Below, in pieces: positions 39,824-47,494 of a stretch of DNA of 64,000 bases. The translations under genes and the position numbers were made by a program. The notes beneath the pieces were generated by a model. It was not told the origin of the DNA. It saw only the letters and a program-made list of their open reading frames with translations, and ran no database searches. Source of the stretch: Clostridia bacterium (lineage in GTDB: Bacteria; Bacillota; Clostridia; Christensenellales; Aristaeellaceae); NCBI GenBank assembly GCA_017524725.1, contig JAFXUZ010000023.1:1-64000 (forward strand), in the 5' to 3' direction. Position 1 is the first letter of the stretch, and the number at the start of each line of letters is the position of its first letter.

Positions 39824-41461
39824 TTGACATCCCTGTTTGATCGGATCACGCTTCTGATGATGATCCTCTGCTGCGCGGCTGGAATCCTGATGTGGTTATC
39901 GGGCGGGCTCCTGCATTATTTCCAGCTGGAAAGCTACCAGTTCAAAGGGTATTTCAGGACCCTGAAAAGGCAGTGGAAAAGGATCTGGCATCCCCTGGGC
40001 CTGTATGCCCTTGCCGCAGCCGTCCTGTTTTTCATCGCGCGCCTTTTATCCTGCGCCGCGCCCATATGGATGGGTCTTTACCGCGCTGCAGCTTCCGTCG
40101 CCATACTATGGACTGCTTTCCAGATGGGCCGGTTTGCAAAAGCGCTGCACGGCCAGCAGAAAAAGCCCTTTGCCCGGACGGACAGGATCAAACGCCTGTA
40201 CCTGGCCTGTGTCCTGTGCTGGGCCGCTATTTCCGTATGTGTTCTGCGCTGGTACTTCGCCATGCCTTCCTGGATGGGTTTTCTGCCGATACCGGTCATG
40301 ATCGTTTCCGCGCCTTTTGTCGTCGCTCTCGCCGGCCTGATCGTTCTTCCCGCGGAGAGGTGGATCAGCGGCCGCTTCCTCCGGGATGCCAGGCGCAGGC
40401 TGATGGCGGATAAAAACCTGATCCGTATAGGCATCACCGGCAGCTATGGAAAGACGTCCGTTAAATTTATCCTCAAAACCATTCTTGAGGAAAAATACAA
40501 TGTTCTCGCGACTCCGGGAAGTTTCAATACGCCCATGGGGTTGACTCGCATCATCCGCGAAAGGCTGGATCCTTCCTGTCAGGTATTCATCGGAGAAATG
40601 GGTGCCCGCCACACAAGGGACATCCGCGACCTGTGCAGTCTGGTCAACCCGACTATCGGCATCCTGACTTCCATCGGCCCACAGCACCTGGATACCTTTA
40701 AAACCATTGACAACATCAAGAACACCAAGTACGATCTGATCCGCGCGCTTCCCCGCAGCGGTTACGCCATTTTCTGCAACGACGGGGGAATGGTATCGGA
40801 ACTGTACTCCGCTACAGACAAACCAAAGGCCATCGTCGGCAGGGAAGGGGACGATCTGTGGGCTGACGGAATCACCCTGTCGCCTGAGGGCAGTTCCTTT
40901 GATCTGCATATCGGCCGCGGCCAGACGATCCATTGCACCACCCGGCTTCTTGGAAAATACAGCATCAACAATATCCTGCTCGCCGCTGCCTGTGCGGTTT
41001 ATCTTGGGCTGAGCCCTGAGATGATCGGGCGGGGCATCAGTCGGTTGGAGCCTGTGGAGCACCGTCTTCAGCTTGTCAGCCGCAACGACGGGATAACCGT
41101 TATCGACGATGCTTTCAATTCCAACCCCAGCGGAGCATCCCAGGCCCTGGAGGTGCTTTCGGCGTTTAACGGAAGGAAGATTATTGTCACTCCCGGCATG
41201 GTGGAACTGGGAGAGGGGGAAGACCGGTATAATTATGAATTTGGACGCCAGATAGCATCCTGTGTGGACGAAGCGTATCTGATCGGGCGGAAGCATACGG
41301 AGCCGATCCGAAAAGCGCTGCTTGAAAACGGATTCGGTTCAGAGCACATTCACGTCTGCGACAGCCTGAACGAAGCCTCCCATATGCTCGCGGCCGCCGG
41401 ACAACAAGGGGACGTCATTCTTTACGAAAACGACCTGCCCGATCATTACAATGAAGGTTGA
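39824..41461 (+). CDS. Membrane-embedded MurF-like Mur ligase
   Basis: Mur-ligase-family ATP-dependent amide ligase resembling MurF, which adds D-Ala-D-Ala to the UDP-MurNAc peptide. From TTG 39824 (AAAGGAG ten bases upstream) it is 545 residues. The first ~185 residues hold about five hydrophobic membrane segments, unlike soluble housekeeping MurF. The catalytic part follows with P-loop GITGSYGKTSVK (about 204-215), GEMGARHTRDI, SIGPQHLDTF, LGKYSINNILLAAA and DDAFNSNPSGA. Its 3' end is 10 bp before ddl, so it likely uses the dipeptide that enzyme makes. It may be a second, specialised MurF. Confidence 0.85.
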   Translation: MTSLFDRITLLMMILCCAAGILMWLSGGLLHYFQLESYQFKGYFRTLKRQWKRIWHPLGLYALAAAVLFFIARLLSCAAPIWMGLYRAAASVAILWTAFQMGRFAKALHGQQKKPFARTDRIKRLYLACVLCWAAISVCVLRWYFAMPSWMGFLPIPVMIVSAPFVVALAGLIVLPAERWISGRFLRDARRRLMADKNLIRIGITGSYGKTSVKFILKTILEEKYNVLATPGSFNTPMGLTRIIRERLDPSCQVFIGEMGARHTRDIRDLCSLVNPTIGILTSIGPQHLDTFKTIDNIKNTKYDLIRALPRSGYAIFCNDGGMVSELYSATDKPKAIVGREGDDLWADGITLSPEGSSFDLHIGRGQTIHCTTRLLGKYSINNILLAAACAVYLGLSPEMIGRGISRLEPVEHRLQLVSRNDGITVIDDAFNSNPSGASQALEVLSAFNGRKIIVTPGMVELGEGEDRYNYEFGRQIASCVDEAYLIGRKHTEPIRKALLENGFGSEHIHVCDSLNEASHMLAAAGQQGDVILYENDLPDHYNEG

Positions 41462-41471
41462 GGAGCATACG

Positions 41472-42680
41472 ATGAAAAAGATCTGCCTTGCCGTGATGTA
41501 TGGCAGCCGCTCAAGCGAGCATGAGGTCTCCATCATCAGCGCAGTCCAGCTGATGCAGCATGTGAACAGGGAAAAATACGATCTGGTGCCCATTTATATC
41601 AGCCAGAAAGGCGTCTGGTATACCGGCGACGCGCTGCTGGACATGCGGACTTATACGCCCTTTGATCCCTGGAACAAAAAAATAAAGAAAGTTCAGTTGG
41701 ATCTGACGGCCGGTTCCGGTGCCCTGGTGCATTACAGGCGCGACGACAATGTCACAGGACATATCAGGGAAGAGATCGTCGCACGGATCAACTGCGTCAT
41801 ACCGGTATTTCACGGACTGCACGGGGAAGACGGTTCGGTCCAGGGGATCCTGGAGATCGCGAATCTCCCTTACGCTTCCACCGGGATCTGCGGAAGTGCC
41901 ATTGGGATGGACAAGATCGCGATGAAGGCGTTTTTTCTGGGCTGCGGTTTTCCCGTACTGCCGGGATTCGGTGTGACCCGTTCGCAGTGGGAAAAAGACC
42001 GCGGGTCAATCCTTGCCGAAACGGAAAAGATCGGATGGCCGGTTTTTGTCAAGCCCGCCTGCCTGGGATCCTCCATCGGGGTCAGCCGGGCCGACAATGC
42101 GGAAGAACTGATCGAAGCCATGGAGCTTGCCCTTTCATACGATCGCAGGGTGCTGATCGAAAAAGGGCTCGACAAACCTGCCGAGGTAAACTGCTCTGTC
42201 CTGGGTTATGACGACCAGATACGGGCAAGCGTTTTAGAAATGCCCAATGCCGGCGGCGAATCCTTTCTCGGATTCAAGGAAAAGTATCTTCAGCAGGGAG
42301 CATCCAAGGGAATGGCCAGCCTGAAAAGAATCATTCCGGCCCCGATCGGAGACGAACTGACGTCACAGCTGCAGGAACTTTCCATGCAGATTTTTAAGGC
42401 CATGGACTGTAAGGGCGTCGTGCGGATCGATTATATGCTGGACAGGATAAGCGGCCGGCACTATATTACTGAAATCAACACCATTCCGGGTTCGCTTTCC
42501 TTTTACCTCTGGAAAGAGACCGACCTGGATTATACGAACCTGATCGACTGTATGGTCGACGCAGCCATGCGCGCCAAGGCAGACAAGGACCGGTCCAGTT
42601 ACGCCTATTCTTCAGATATCCTGAAAGGTGTTACCCTGGGACCAAAGGCGGGCGGCAAACTGGGCGGTGTCAAGCGATAA
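41472..42680 (+). CDS. ddl: D-alanine--D-alanine ligase
   Basis: ATP-grasp ligase joining two D-alanines for peptidoglycan. ATG 41472, six bases after AGGAG, gives 402 residues. Motifs are MYGSRSSEHEVSIISA, the HGLHGEDGSVQG loop, VKPACLGSSIGVS, GFKEKYLQQG and the metal site RIDYML...ITEINTIPG. The Lys-Tyr of the omega loop (EKYLQ) matches D-Ala-D-Ala-type enzymes, not the D-lactate-specific VanA type. It is somewhat long, with an extra C-terminal ~30 residues. It forms an operon with the MurF-like gene. Confidence 0.93.
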   Translation: MKKICLAVMYGSRSSEHEVSIISAVQLMQHVNREKYDLVPIYISQKGVWYTGDALLDMRTYTPFDPWNKKIKKVQLDLTAGSGALVHYRRDDNVTGHIREEIVARINCVIPVFHGLHGEDGSVQGILEIANLPYASTGICGSAIGMDKIAMKAFFLGCGFPVLPGFGVTRSQWEKDRGSILAETEKIGWPVFVKPACLGSSIGVSRADNAEELIEAMELALSYDRRVLIEKGLDKPAEVNCSVLGYDDQIRASVLEMPNAGGESFLGFKEKYLQQGASKGMASLKRIIPAPIGDELTSQLQELSMQIFKAMDCKGVVRIDYMLDRISGRHYITEINTIPGSLSFYLWKETDLDYTNLIDCMVDAAMRAKADKDRSSYAYSSDILKGVTLGPKAGGKLGGVKR

Positions 42681-42721
42681 AGCCTTCGCAGAAAGCAGAG
42701 ATTTATTATATTATTAAATTA

Positions 42722-43801
42722 TTATGCATCAGGATCAGATTTCGGCAGCTTTACATGCTTTGCAGCTTCACGCCGCCGTGAATCCGTCATGTCGGCGTAA
42801 TGCTTCCTGGTGGTATTTACGTCGCTGTGTCCCAGAACGTCCGCGACCAGGTAAATGTCACCGGTCTCAAGATACAGGTTGGTTCCGAAAGTGGAACGAA
42901 GTTTATGCGGGCTGAGGCGGTCCTTCAATGGAGCAGCCACAGCCGCGTATTTTTTTACCATGTTTTCAACGGCGCGCTGGGTGATCCTCCGGCGCTGCAA
43001 AGACAGGAAAAGAGCATTTTCATAACCCGGAAGCGCTTCGATCTGACTTCTTTCTTCAATATAGGCCTTCAAAGCATCGGCTACCTCGTCCGGGAAGTAC
43101 AGGATCACCCGGTTTCCGCCTTTCCTGGTCACAGCAAAAGCGTTCTCCCTGAAATCAATATCCTGAATATCTATCCCGACGCATTCGCTCACACGGATCC
43201 CGGTGCCAAGAAACAGCATTATAATGGCGTAATCCCTGGCACCTGTAAATTTACGGAATTTCATCTGGCGGTCGGTCAGGCCGTCGCCGGTTGACGCGGA
43301 ATCCAGCATTCGTTTCATTTCCTCTGCGTCCAGACGCAGAATGGGCTTGGAATGAAGCTTTGGGAGTGGGACAAGCGACGTAACGTTGGCCGGCACAATT
43401 TGGCTGCGATACAGATAATCAAAAAGGGAGCGGATCGAAGACATCTTGCGCATGATCCCGTTTTCATGGTTCTGCATCAGGATCTGTCCATTATCGGTCT
43501 GTCGAATATACTGCATCAGGTAATCCTGATATTCTTCTATATCATGGCCATCGATCAGACCAAGGTCTGTTTCTGTGATGGTCGCGGGAATTCGTTCGGC
43601 AAATTTAGGGGATTCGCTGCAAAGGAAATTGAAGAACAGTTTAAAATCATAAGCGTACGCAAGTCTGGTCAGCGTGCTTGTTGTCTGTGCGACTGAATGA
43701 AAAAACGAAGCACAGACCACGGGTAATTCCTTTAACAGTCTGCGCAGCTGAACCGTGTTTTTTACGTCCCGCTGGGCATGATAATTGTTGACAGATGGCA
43801 T
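42722..43801 (-). CDS. XerS-like tyrosine recombinase
   Basis: Predicted site-specific recombinase, possibly the single Xer enzyme that resolves chromosome dimers. The 359-residue protein matches the length and domain plan of streptococcal XerS (about 356). It has an N-terminal core-binding domain (about 1-150) and a catalytic domain with the full set: R in GTGIRVSE, K in TRKGGN, H-x-x-R in PHKLRSTF, H in LGHSDVN and nucleophile Y in HYADM. GGAGGTCATT precedes the ATG. A 28-bp 11-6-11 palindrome lies 24 bp upstream, as dif does for XerS. A mobile-element integrase is the alternative, but no flanking att sites or cargo are seen. Confidence 0.75.
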   Translation of the reverse strand: MPSVNNYHAQRDVKNTVQLRRLLKELPVVCASFFHSVAQTTSTLTRLAYAYDFKLFFNFLCSESPKFAERIPATITETDLGLIDGHDIEEYQDYLMQYIRQTDNGQILMQNHENGIMRKMSSIRSLFDYLYRSQIVPANVTSLVPLPKLHSKPILRLDAEEMKRMLDSASTGDGLTDRQMKFRKFTGARDYAIIMLFLGTGIRVSECVGIDIQDIDFRENAFAVTRKGGNRVILYFPDEVADALKAYIEERSQIEALPGYENALFLSLQRRRITQRAVENMVKKYAAVAAPLKDRLSPHKLRSTFGTNLYLETGDIYLVADVLGHSDVNTTRKHYADMTDSRRREAAKHVKLPKSDPDA

Positions 43802-43824
43802 AATGACCTCCGGATACCCCTATT

Positions 43825-43852
43825 TATTCGTAAAAGTTTTCTTTTGCGAATA
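43825..43852. repeat. 28-bp dif-like palindrome upstream of the XerS-like gene
   Basis: Two 11-bp arms, TATTCGTAAAA and TTTTGCGAATA, flank a 6-bp centre GTTTTC. The outer 12 bp pair with one mismatch. The 11-6-11 layout equals that of Xer core sites. Confidence 0.55.
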
Positions 43853-43907
43853 GTTTTGTTTATGTCCCCCATTTTCCCGTTTTCCAGATATTCCGCTCCG
43901 ATCGGAT

Positions 43908-43940
43908 AAAACAGCCCGTTTTCCTGCGAAAACGGGCTGT
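43908..43940 (-). terminator. Terminator of rnhA
   Basis: Thirteen-bp perfect stem (43928-43940 with 43911-43923, arms GAAAACGGGCTGT and complement) and loop of four, followed on the minus strand by a short T-run. It lies 10 bp after the rnhA stop. Confidence 0.8.
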
Positions 43941-43950
43941 ACGGACAGGA

Positions 43951-44475
43951 TCAGTTTTCCGCTGCATCGCTTTGAACCAGAGAAAAATGTTCTGCATCTC
44001 CAAGGTCCGGATTGAGTTTTAAAAAAGCTTTGATCTCATTGCGGGCCAGCTCGTCGCAGCGATTGTTTTCAGGATGATCGCTGTGGCCCTTGACTTTAAA
44101 AAAACGGACCCTTATATCCTTTTTCCTGATCACCAGAAGCAGAAGCTTCCAGTAGTCCTGATTCTCAACCGGTTTCCCGTCCTTTGTTTTCCAGCCGTTT
44201 TTCTGCCAGTTATCGATCCAGTGTTCGTTAAACGCGTTTACCAGGTATGCTGAATCGGAATACACATTCACATCGCATGGCATCTTCAGCTGTCCCAGGG
44301 CGCTGATCAGGGCAAATACTTCCATCCGGTTGTTGGTGGTTTTCGGCATGTTTCCGGAAATCTCTTTTTCATGCACGCCGAACCTAAGGAGCGCCGCCCA
44401 TCCTCCGGGCCCCGGATTCCCGGAGCAGGCGCCATCCGTAAAAATATCAACGACTTTTCTCGTGCCCTCGGGCAT
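43951..44475 (-). CDS. rnhA: Ribonuclease HI
   Basis: Degrades RNA in RNA-DNA hybrids. The 174-residue protein has the four catalytic acids in DGACSGNPGPGGWA, NNRMEV, YSDSAYLVNA and NNRCDELAR, and the substrate-handling loop WIDNWQKNGWKTKDGKPVEN. A C-terminal tail of about 20 residues follows the core. It is 54 bp downstream of the ComEA-like gene on the same strand. Confidence 0.95.
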   Translation of the reverse strand: MPEGTRKVVDIFTDGACSGNPGPGGWAALLRFGVHEKEISGNMPKTTNNRMEVFALISALGQLKMPCDVNVYSDSAYLVNAFNEHWIDNWQKNGWKTKDGKPVENQDYWKLLLLVIRKKDIRVRFFKVKGHSDHPENNRCDELARNEIKAFLKLNPDLGDAEHFSLVQSDAAEN

Positions 44476-44529
44476 AGACGATACCTCGCACTCTCCGTAC
44501 CGATGTCATGACAGACTGCCGGCAGAAGA

Positions 44530-44910
44530 TCAATCGGAAAAATCAAAATAAGGAAGGAAAGATTCCAGCTTTTTGGGTCCGATCCCTTTAACCGCCATCA
44601 GGTCCTCCGGAAACAAAAACGGACCGTTTTGTTCCCTCTCAGCTATGATCGCCTCCGCAGTCTTCTGACCGATCCCGGGGATCTGCGTCAGCTCCTGAAC
44701 TGAAGCGGTATTGGGATCGATCGGTCCGTGAGGAAACACCTCAGAACGTATTAACGGCTGAGTGCCGTCGTTTGCGAATGACGGGTATACATCCTTTCGA
44801 TGCCCCGATACGGTTTTTACGATCGTATAGCACGCAAAAATAGCCAGGATCCCTGAGATCAGAGAAACTGCCAGGATCTGCAGAACTGTTTTCACGGATC
44901 GGGATTTCAT
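44530..44910 (-). CDS. Membrane-anchored helix-hairpin-helix protein, ComEA-like
   Basis: A 126-residue protein with one N-terminal membrane helix (about residues 8-31) and a C-terminal double helix-hairpin-helix domain: DPNTASVQELTQIPGIGQKT and LMAVKGIGPKKLESFLPYF. This is the DNA-binding domain of ComEA, the competence DNA receptor. The usual long linker of ComEA is short and comEC is not adjacent, so a role in transformation is likely but not proven. It sits between the zinc-ribbon protein and rnhA. Confidence 0.85.
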   Translation of the reverse strand: MKSRSVKTVLQILAVSLISGILAIFACYTIVKTVSGHRKDVYPSFANDGTQPLIRSEVFPHGPIDPNTASVQELTQIPGIGQKTAEAIIAEREQNGPFLFPEDLMAVKGIGPKKLESFLPYFDFSD

Positions 44911-44961
44911 CGACGATCACTCTTTTCCGGCACTCTTGCAGAGCGGTTCCTGACAGCAGTT

Positions 44962-45666
44962 TTACACTCCCGGAAGCAGCAGCCGGCCGCAGGTCTCGCA
45001 CTCGATCAATTCGCCGGCCTTGATCGCTCGGGTCACCGCGCTGGGAAGGCTCATATTGCAACCGCCGCACTGGTTGCCGTTCAGCCTGGCCAGGGGCGGC
45101 ACCGAATGGAGTTTGATCGCACGGTATCTGTCCAGCATTTCCTTGCTGATTCCGGCGGTCTTCTCCTCCGCAGCTTTTTTCAGTTCCTCCAACTGGGCCG
45201 ATTTTTCCTTGTATTCGACATCATAAGCCTGCTTGAGCTTGTCGAATTCAGCTTTATATTTTGCATAGCGGACCTTGATCTCATGCTGGATGCGCTCACG
45301 GTCAGCAGCATCCTTTCGGATCCTGCGGGTCTCCTGCTCGTATGCGGACAAATTGCCCTGAAGACGCTTGACTTCAGAGATATAGGCACTCACCTGCTCC
45401 AGGGAATCCTCGCTGCTCTCGATTTTCATGATAAGGTTTTTCAGCTGCTCTTCGGTCAGCGCCACGGCGTCCTTCAACGCGTCAAGACGGTCACCCATTG
45501 CCGCCACCTCGCCGTCGACCCGTTTGAAAGCCGTCTGCTGTTCCAGAAGACTGTCGCGGTATTTGATCAGCTTCTGCCGCGTGGGAGAACGTTTGATCTC
45601 CTTTTCCAGTTTGTCCGCCGCAGAATCCGCCTGTTGATAATTCCAGAGCAATTCGAGCTGTTCCAT
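44962..45666 (-). CDS. Coiled-coil protein with C4 zinc ribbon
   Basis: A 234-residue protein of the widespread family with long N-terminal coiled coil (about 5-185, heptad-rich in Leu, Glu and Lys) and a C-terminal zinc ribbon with two CxxC pairs (CGGCNMSLP and CETCGRLL). Its function in bacteria is not settled. ATG 45666 has AAGGAGG five bases upstream; an in-frame start nine codons earlier has no such site. It is the last chromosomal gene before the integrated element at tRNA-Arg. Confidence 0.85.
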   Translation of the reverse strand: MEQLELLWNYQQADSAADKLEKEIKRSPTRQKLIKYRDSLLEQQTAFKRVDGEVAAMGDRLDALKDAVALTEEQLKNLIMKIESSEDSLEQVSAYISEVKRLQGNLSAYEQETRRIRKDAADRERIQHEIKVRYAKYKAEFDKLKQAYDVEYKEKSAQLEELKKAAEEKTAGISKEMLDRYRAIKLHSVPPLARLNGNQCGGCNMSLPSAVTRAIKAGELIECETCGRLLLPGV

Positions 45667-45741
45667 GGGATCCTCCTTCAAAATAGAAAACATACCATCT
45701 TTAATTTTACTAAATCAAAATGGATTTGTAAAGAAAAATAC

Positions 45742-45778
45742 AAAAAAACCGGAAACCGCAACATAACACGGTCTCCGG
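45742..45778 (-). terminator. Original terminator of tRNA-Arg, now outside the element
   Basis: On the minus strand the arms CCGGAGACCG and CGGTTTCCGG (one mismatch) are followed by seven T. It lies directly past the tRNA 3'-half remnant, where the ancestral tRNA would have ended. Confidence 0.75.
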
Positions 45779-45826
45779 ACTGGCGCGCCCTGCGAGATTC
45801 GAACTCACGACCTTTTGATTCGTAGT
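45776..45826. repeat. attL: 51-bp direct repeat and tRNA-Arg 3'-half remnant
   Basis: Identical to 50539-50589. Positions 45781-45826 are the tRNA-Arg 3' half from the anticodon loop to CCA, without the 5' half. Confidence 0.95.
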
Positions 45827-45931
45827 GAGAGAAAACCCGTTTTCTATAGTCTCTCAGATGCTTCTAAACCGCCATTTTACGGGGGTTTTCGATTGTGGAA
45901 GGTTATGGAACACTGCTTATTTTCGGATGAG

Positions 45932-45962
45932 TAGTCCCCAAAATAGTCCCCAAATAGTCCCC
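45932..45962 (+). repeat. Three arm-type integrase-binding repeats, left end
   Basis: TAGTCCCC occurs at 45932, 45944 and 45955 in the same orientation, spaced 12 and 11 bp. The same motif recurs at the right end of the element. Confidence 0.7.
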
Positions 45963-46570
45963 GTTTCAAGATAGATTCATTTGTTACGATTTACAAACAC
46001 CAGTCCCCCTTTCTATGCTTTAAAATGGGTTATGCTTCGTTTGTCTGTTCATACTGGAAGAACTATTGGCGGGAAAAAGAACCCGTCAAATTCGCTGGAA
46101 ATGGCTTGTATGCCCATCAAAACGGGACCGCATTCCCCTTTCGTAACACGATTAAAAATGAGATGAGTTATTGTTTTTCCCTTCTGCTCATTTTTTGATG
46201 ATTTAACCACTTTGGGATAGAAAAACACACATCTCTGCCGTAAATAGCGATTTGCGGCAGAGATGTGTACCAGAATATACATGAATGTTTCCCAAATGAT
46301 ACAAATTTATAGCACAATGCGTAATACGGTTAAAAGAACGACCGTTCTATACATCTGTTTCCCGTGTTCCGCTGGATGCCGACTTTCCGACTTATCCCCC
46401 GGCCCGCATGTTCCTTGACTTCCGGGGCCGCTTTAGCTTCTATCTTTTCGACCTTTGCAATGGTGTCGGGAATGAGTCTCTTTGTAGTTTTTTGTACTTT
46501 TTTGTACTTTTCGCTATTTGCGGGGATTCTTCTTTGCTATCTCACACACACAATTAAGGCTTTTGCTTTT
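45963..46570. other. Gene-poor left arm of the integrative element
   Basis: About 600 bp without a convincing gene. The frames at 45981-46166, 46049-46282 and 46364-46786 lack ribosome binding sites and recognisable domains. It holds a long hairpin (46227-46268), two TTTTTTGTAC repeats near 46483-46508 and AT-rich sequence. It could contain an untranslated RNA or an origin. Confidence 0.5.
46227..46268. repeat. 19-bp-stem hairpin in the element left arm
   Basis: ACACATCTCTGCCGTAAAT (46227-46245) pairs with its complement at 46250-46268, with one G-T position and an AGCG loop. On the minus strand it is followed by a short T-run, so it could end a leftward transcript. Its length is also compatible with a single-strand origin. 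Confidence 0.65.
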
Positions 46571-46571
46571 C

Positions 46572-46603
46572 AAAAAAAGAAGCGGAAGGATTATTCCTCC
46601 GCT
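46572..46603 (-). terminator. Terminator of the leftward operon of the element
   Basis: AGCGGAGGA and TCCTTCCGCT pair with one bulge; seven T follow on the minus strand. It lies about 30 bp past the last gene of the operon. Four T also follow on the plus strand. Confidence 0.75.
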
Positions 46604-46634
46604 CTTTTCGGGAAAAAACGGGAATTTATGAGAA

Positions 46635-47012
46635 TCAGCGAACAGAAAGGTCTAATAAGTCTTTATTTGCGGAGATATTCTGCCGCTGAATATCTTTTAC
46701 CCGCTGTTCCTGATTTTCTGTTGCCGCCAAAACCATTTGTGCCGCCCGCAACCGGATTGCGGTCCCTTGCTCCTCATCCTCCATAACCCGCATTATAATT
46801 TCAAGCGCACGTTCCCGGCGGTTTATAAGTTCATCAAAATATGCAATGGCTTGCCTGTCCCTTATCTCATCATATGCCCGGGCAAAGTCCAAATCATTGT
46901 GAAGATAATTGTAAAGCGTTCGTCTGTCTATTCCCGCGCTTTGTGCCGCCTCTGTTAAACTGTTGCTCGATATGAGTGCCGTCAGTGCCAAATCTTTCTT
47001 CTGATTAGTCAT
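46635..47012 (-). CDS. Helix-turn-helix protein, small-terminase-like
   Basis: A 125-residue helical protein with an N-terminal helix-turn-helix (NSLTEAAQSAGIDRRTLYNY, about residues 17-36), followed by a charged helical region (FARAYDEIRDRQAIAYFDEL, RRERALEIIMRVMEDEEQG). This layout resembles phage terminase small subunits and related DNA-binding proteins of mobile elements, but no large subunit is present. It is the last gene of the leftward operon; its ATG overlaps the stop of the 53-residue gene. Identity as TerS is tentative. Confidence 0.7.
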   Translation of the reverse strand: MTNQKKDLALTALISSNSLTEAAQSAGIDRRTLYNYLHNDLDFARAYDEIRDRQAIAYFDELINRRERALEIIMRVMEDEEQGTAIRLRAAQMVLAATENQEQRVKDIQRQNISANKDLLDLSVR

Positions 47013-47166
47013 TCTGGTCCCCTTTCTTTACGATATTCAGATAGCATTCTACCAGTTTTTCCAATTCCTCATCCGTCATCACTTTGGAACCAAACTGGAT
47101 AATAACCGAATATAGAAGATATTCTTTCCTGCCAATTCCCAACGCATCAGGTTGTTCCCGATTCAT
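47005..47166 (-). CDS. Small 53-residue protein of unknown function
   Basis: A short reading frame with a convincing start: ATG 47166 has GGAGG eight bases upstream. It is embedded by overlaps in the operon: its 5' end overlaps the nuclease gene by 20 bp and its stop overlaps the next ATG by 8 bp. The product begins MNREQPDALGIGRKEYLLYS and is acidic and helical in its second half (MTDEELEKLVECYLNIV). No known domain is recognised. Confidence 0.75.
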   Translation of the reverse strand: MNREQPDALGIGRKEYLLYSVIIQFGSKVMTDEELEKLVECYLNIVKKGDQND

Positions 47167-47494
47167 CAAATCGACCTCCCCTATTGTACAGTTCTAACCA
47201 CCCGTCAAGAAACATCGTCACTTGCCAATGCTCCCGGTTACGCCGATGGAATACCGCTGGCAACCCATCATCAAATCTTTGTGAGTCCCTGACCGCTTGC
47301 CGCATTGCTTCACTCAGGTTCAACCGTTCCACCCGTTTGACCTCGATATGGATACCGGGCAACCCTACCAAATCGGGAACGGTTCCGAATGATAAGGACC
47401 CGCCTCGTTCAACAGGATACCCCGCTTGCTGGAGGATGGTTTTCAATTCCTGTTCGCCTCCAGCACCTTTCCGTTGTGAAGAACGTCCGTTCAT
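47147..47494 (-). CDS. PD-(D/E)xK-type nuclease, resolvase-like
   Basis: A 115-residue protein with a compact restriction-endonuclease fold signature: an N-terminal helix (RKGAGGEQELKTILQQAGYP), then VPDLVGLPGIHIEVKRVE, which supplies the PD...ExK metal site (about residues 39-53). Phage Holliday-junction resolvases and VRR-type nucleases share this form. It starts at ATG 47494, overlapping the upstream stop (ATGA). A role in processing element DNA during replication or recombination is inferred. Confidence 0.75.
   Translation of the reverse strand: MNGRSSQRKGAGGEQELKTILQQAGYPVERGGSLSFGTVPDLVGLPGIHIEVKRVERLNLSEAMRQAVRDSQRFDDGLPAVFHRRNREHWQVTMFLDGWLELYNRGGRFDESGTT

Noticed and set aside
42722..43801. 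Reading the XerS-like recombinase as the integrase of a second mobile element
   Set aside because: No tRNA, direct repeats or cargo genes flank it; the neighbours are housekeeping genes.
45981..46166. Short rightward frame in the element left arm
   Set aside because: It overlaps another short leftward frame, lacks a ribosome binding site and shows no known domain; treated as non-coding.
46049..46282. 77-codon leftward frame in the element left arm
   Set aside because: Its first part is the long hairpin at 46227-46268 and no ribosome binding site is present.
46364..46786. 140-codon rightward frame with a hydrophobic middle in the element
   Set aside because: It has no ribosome binding site and its second half is antisense to the helix-turn-helix gene at 46635-47012.
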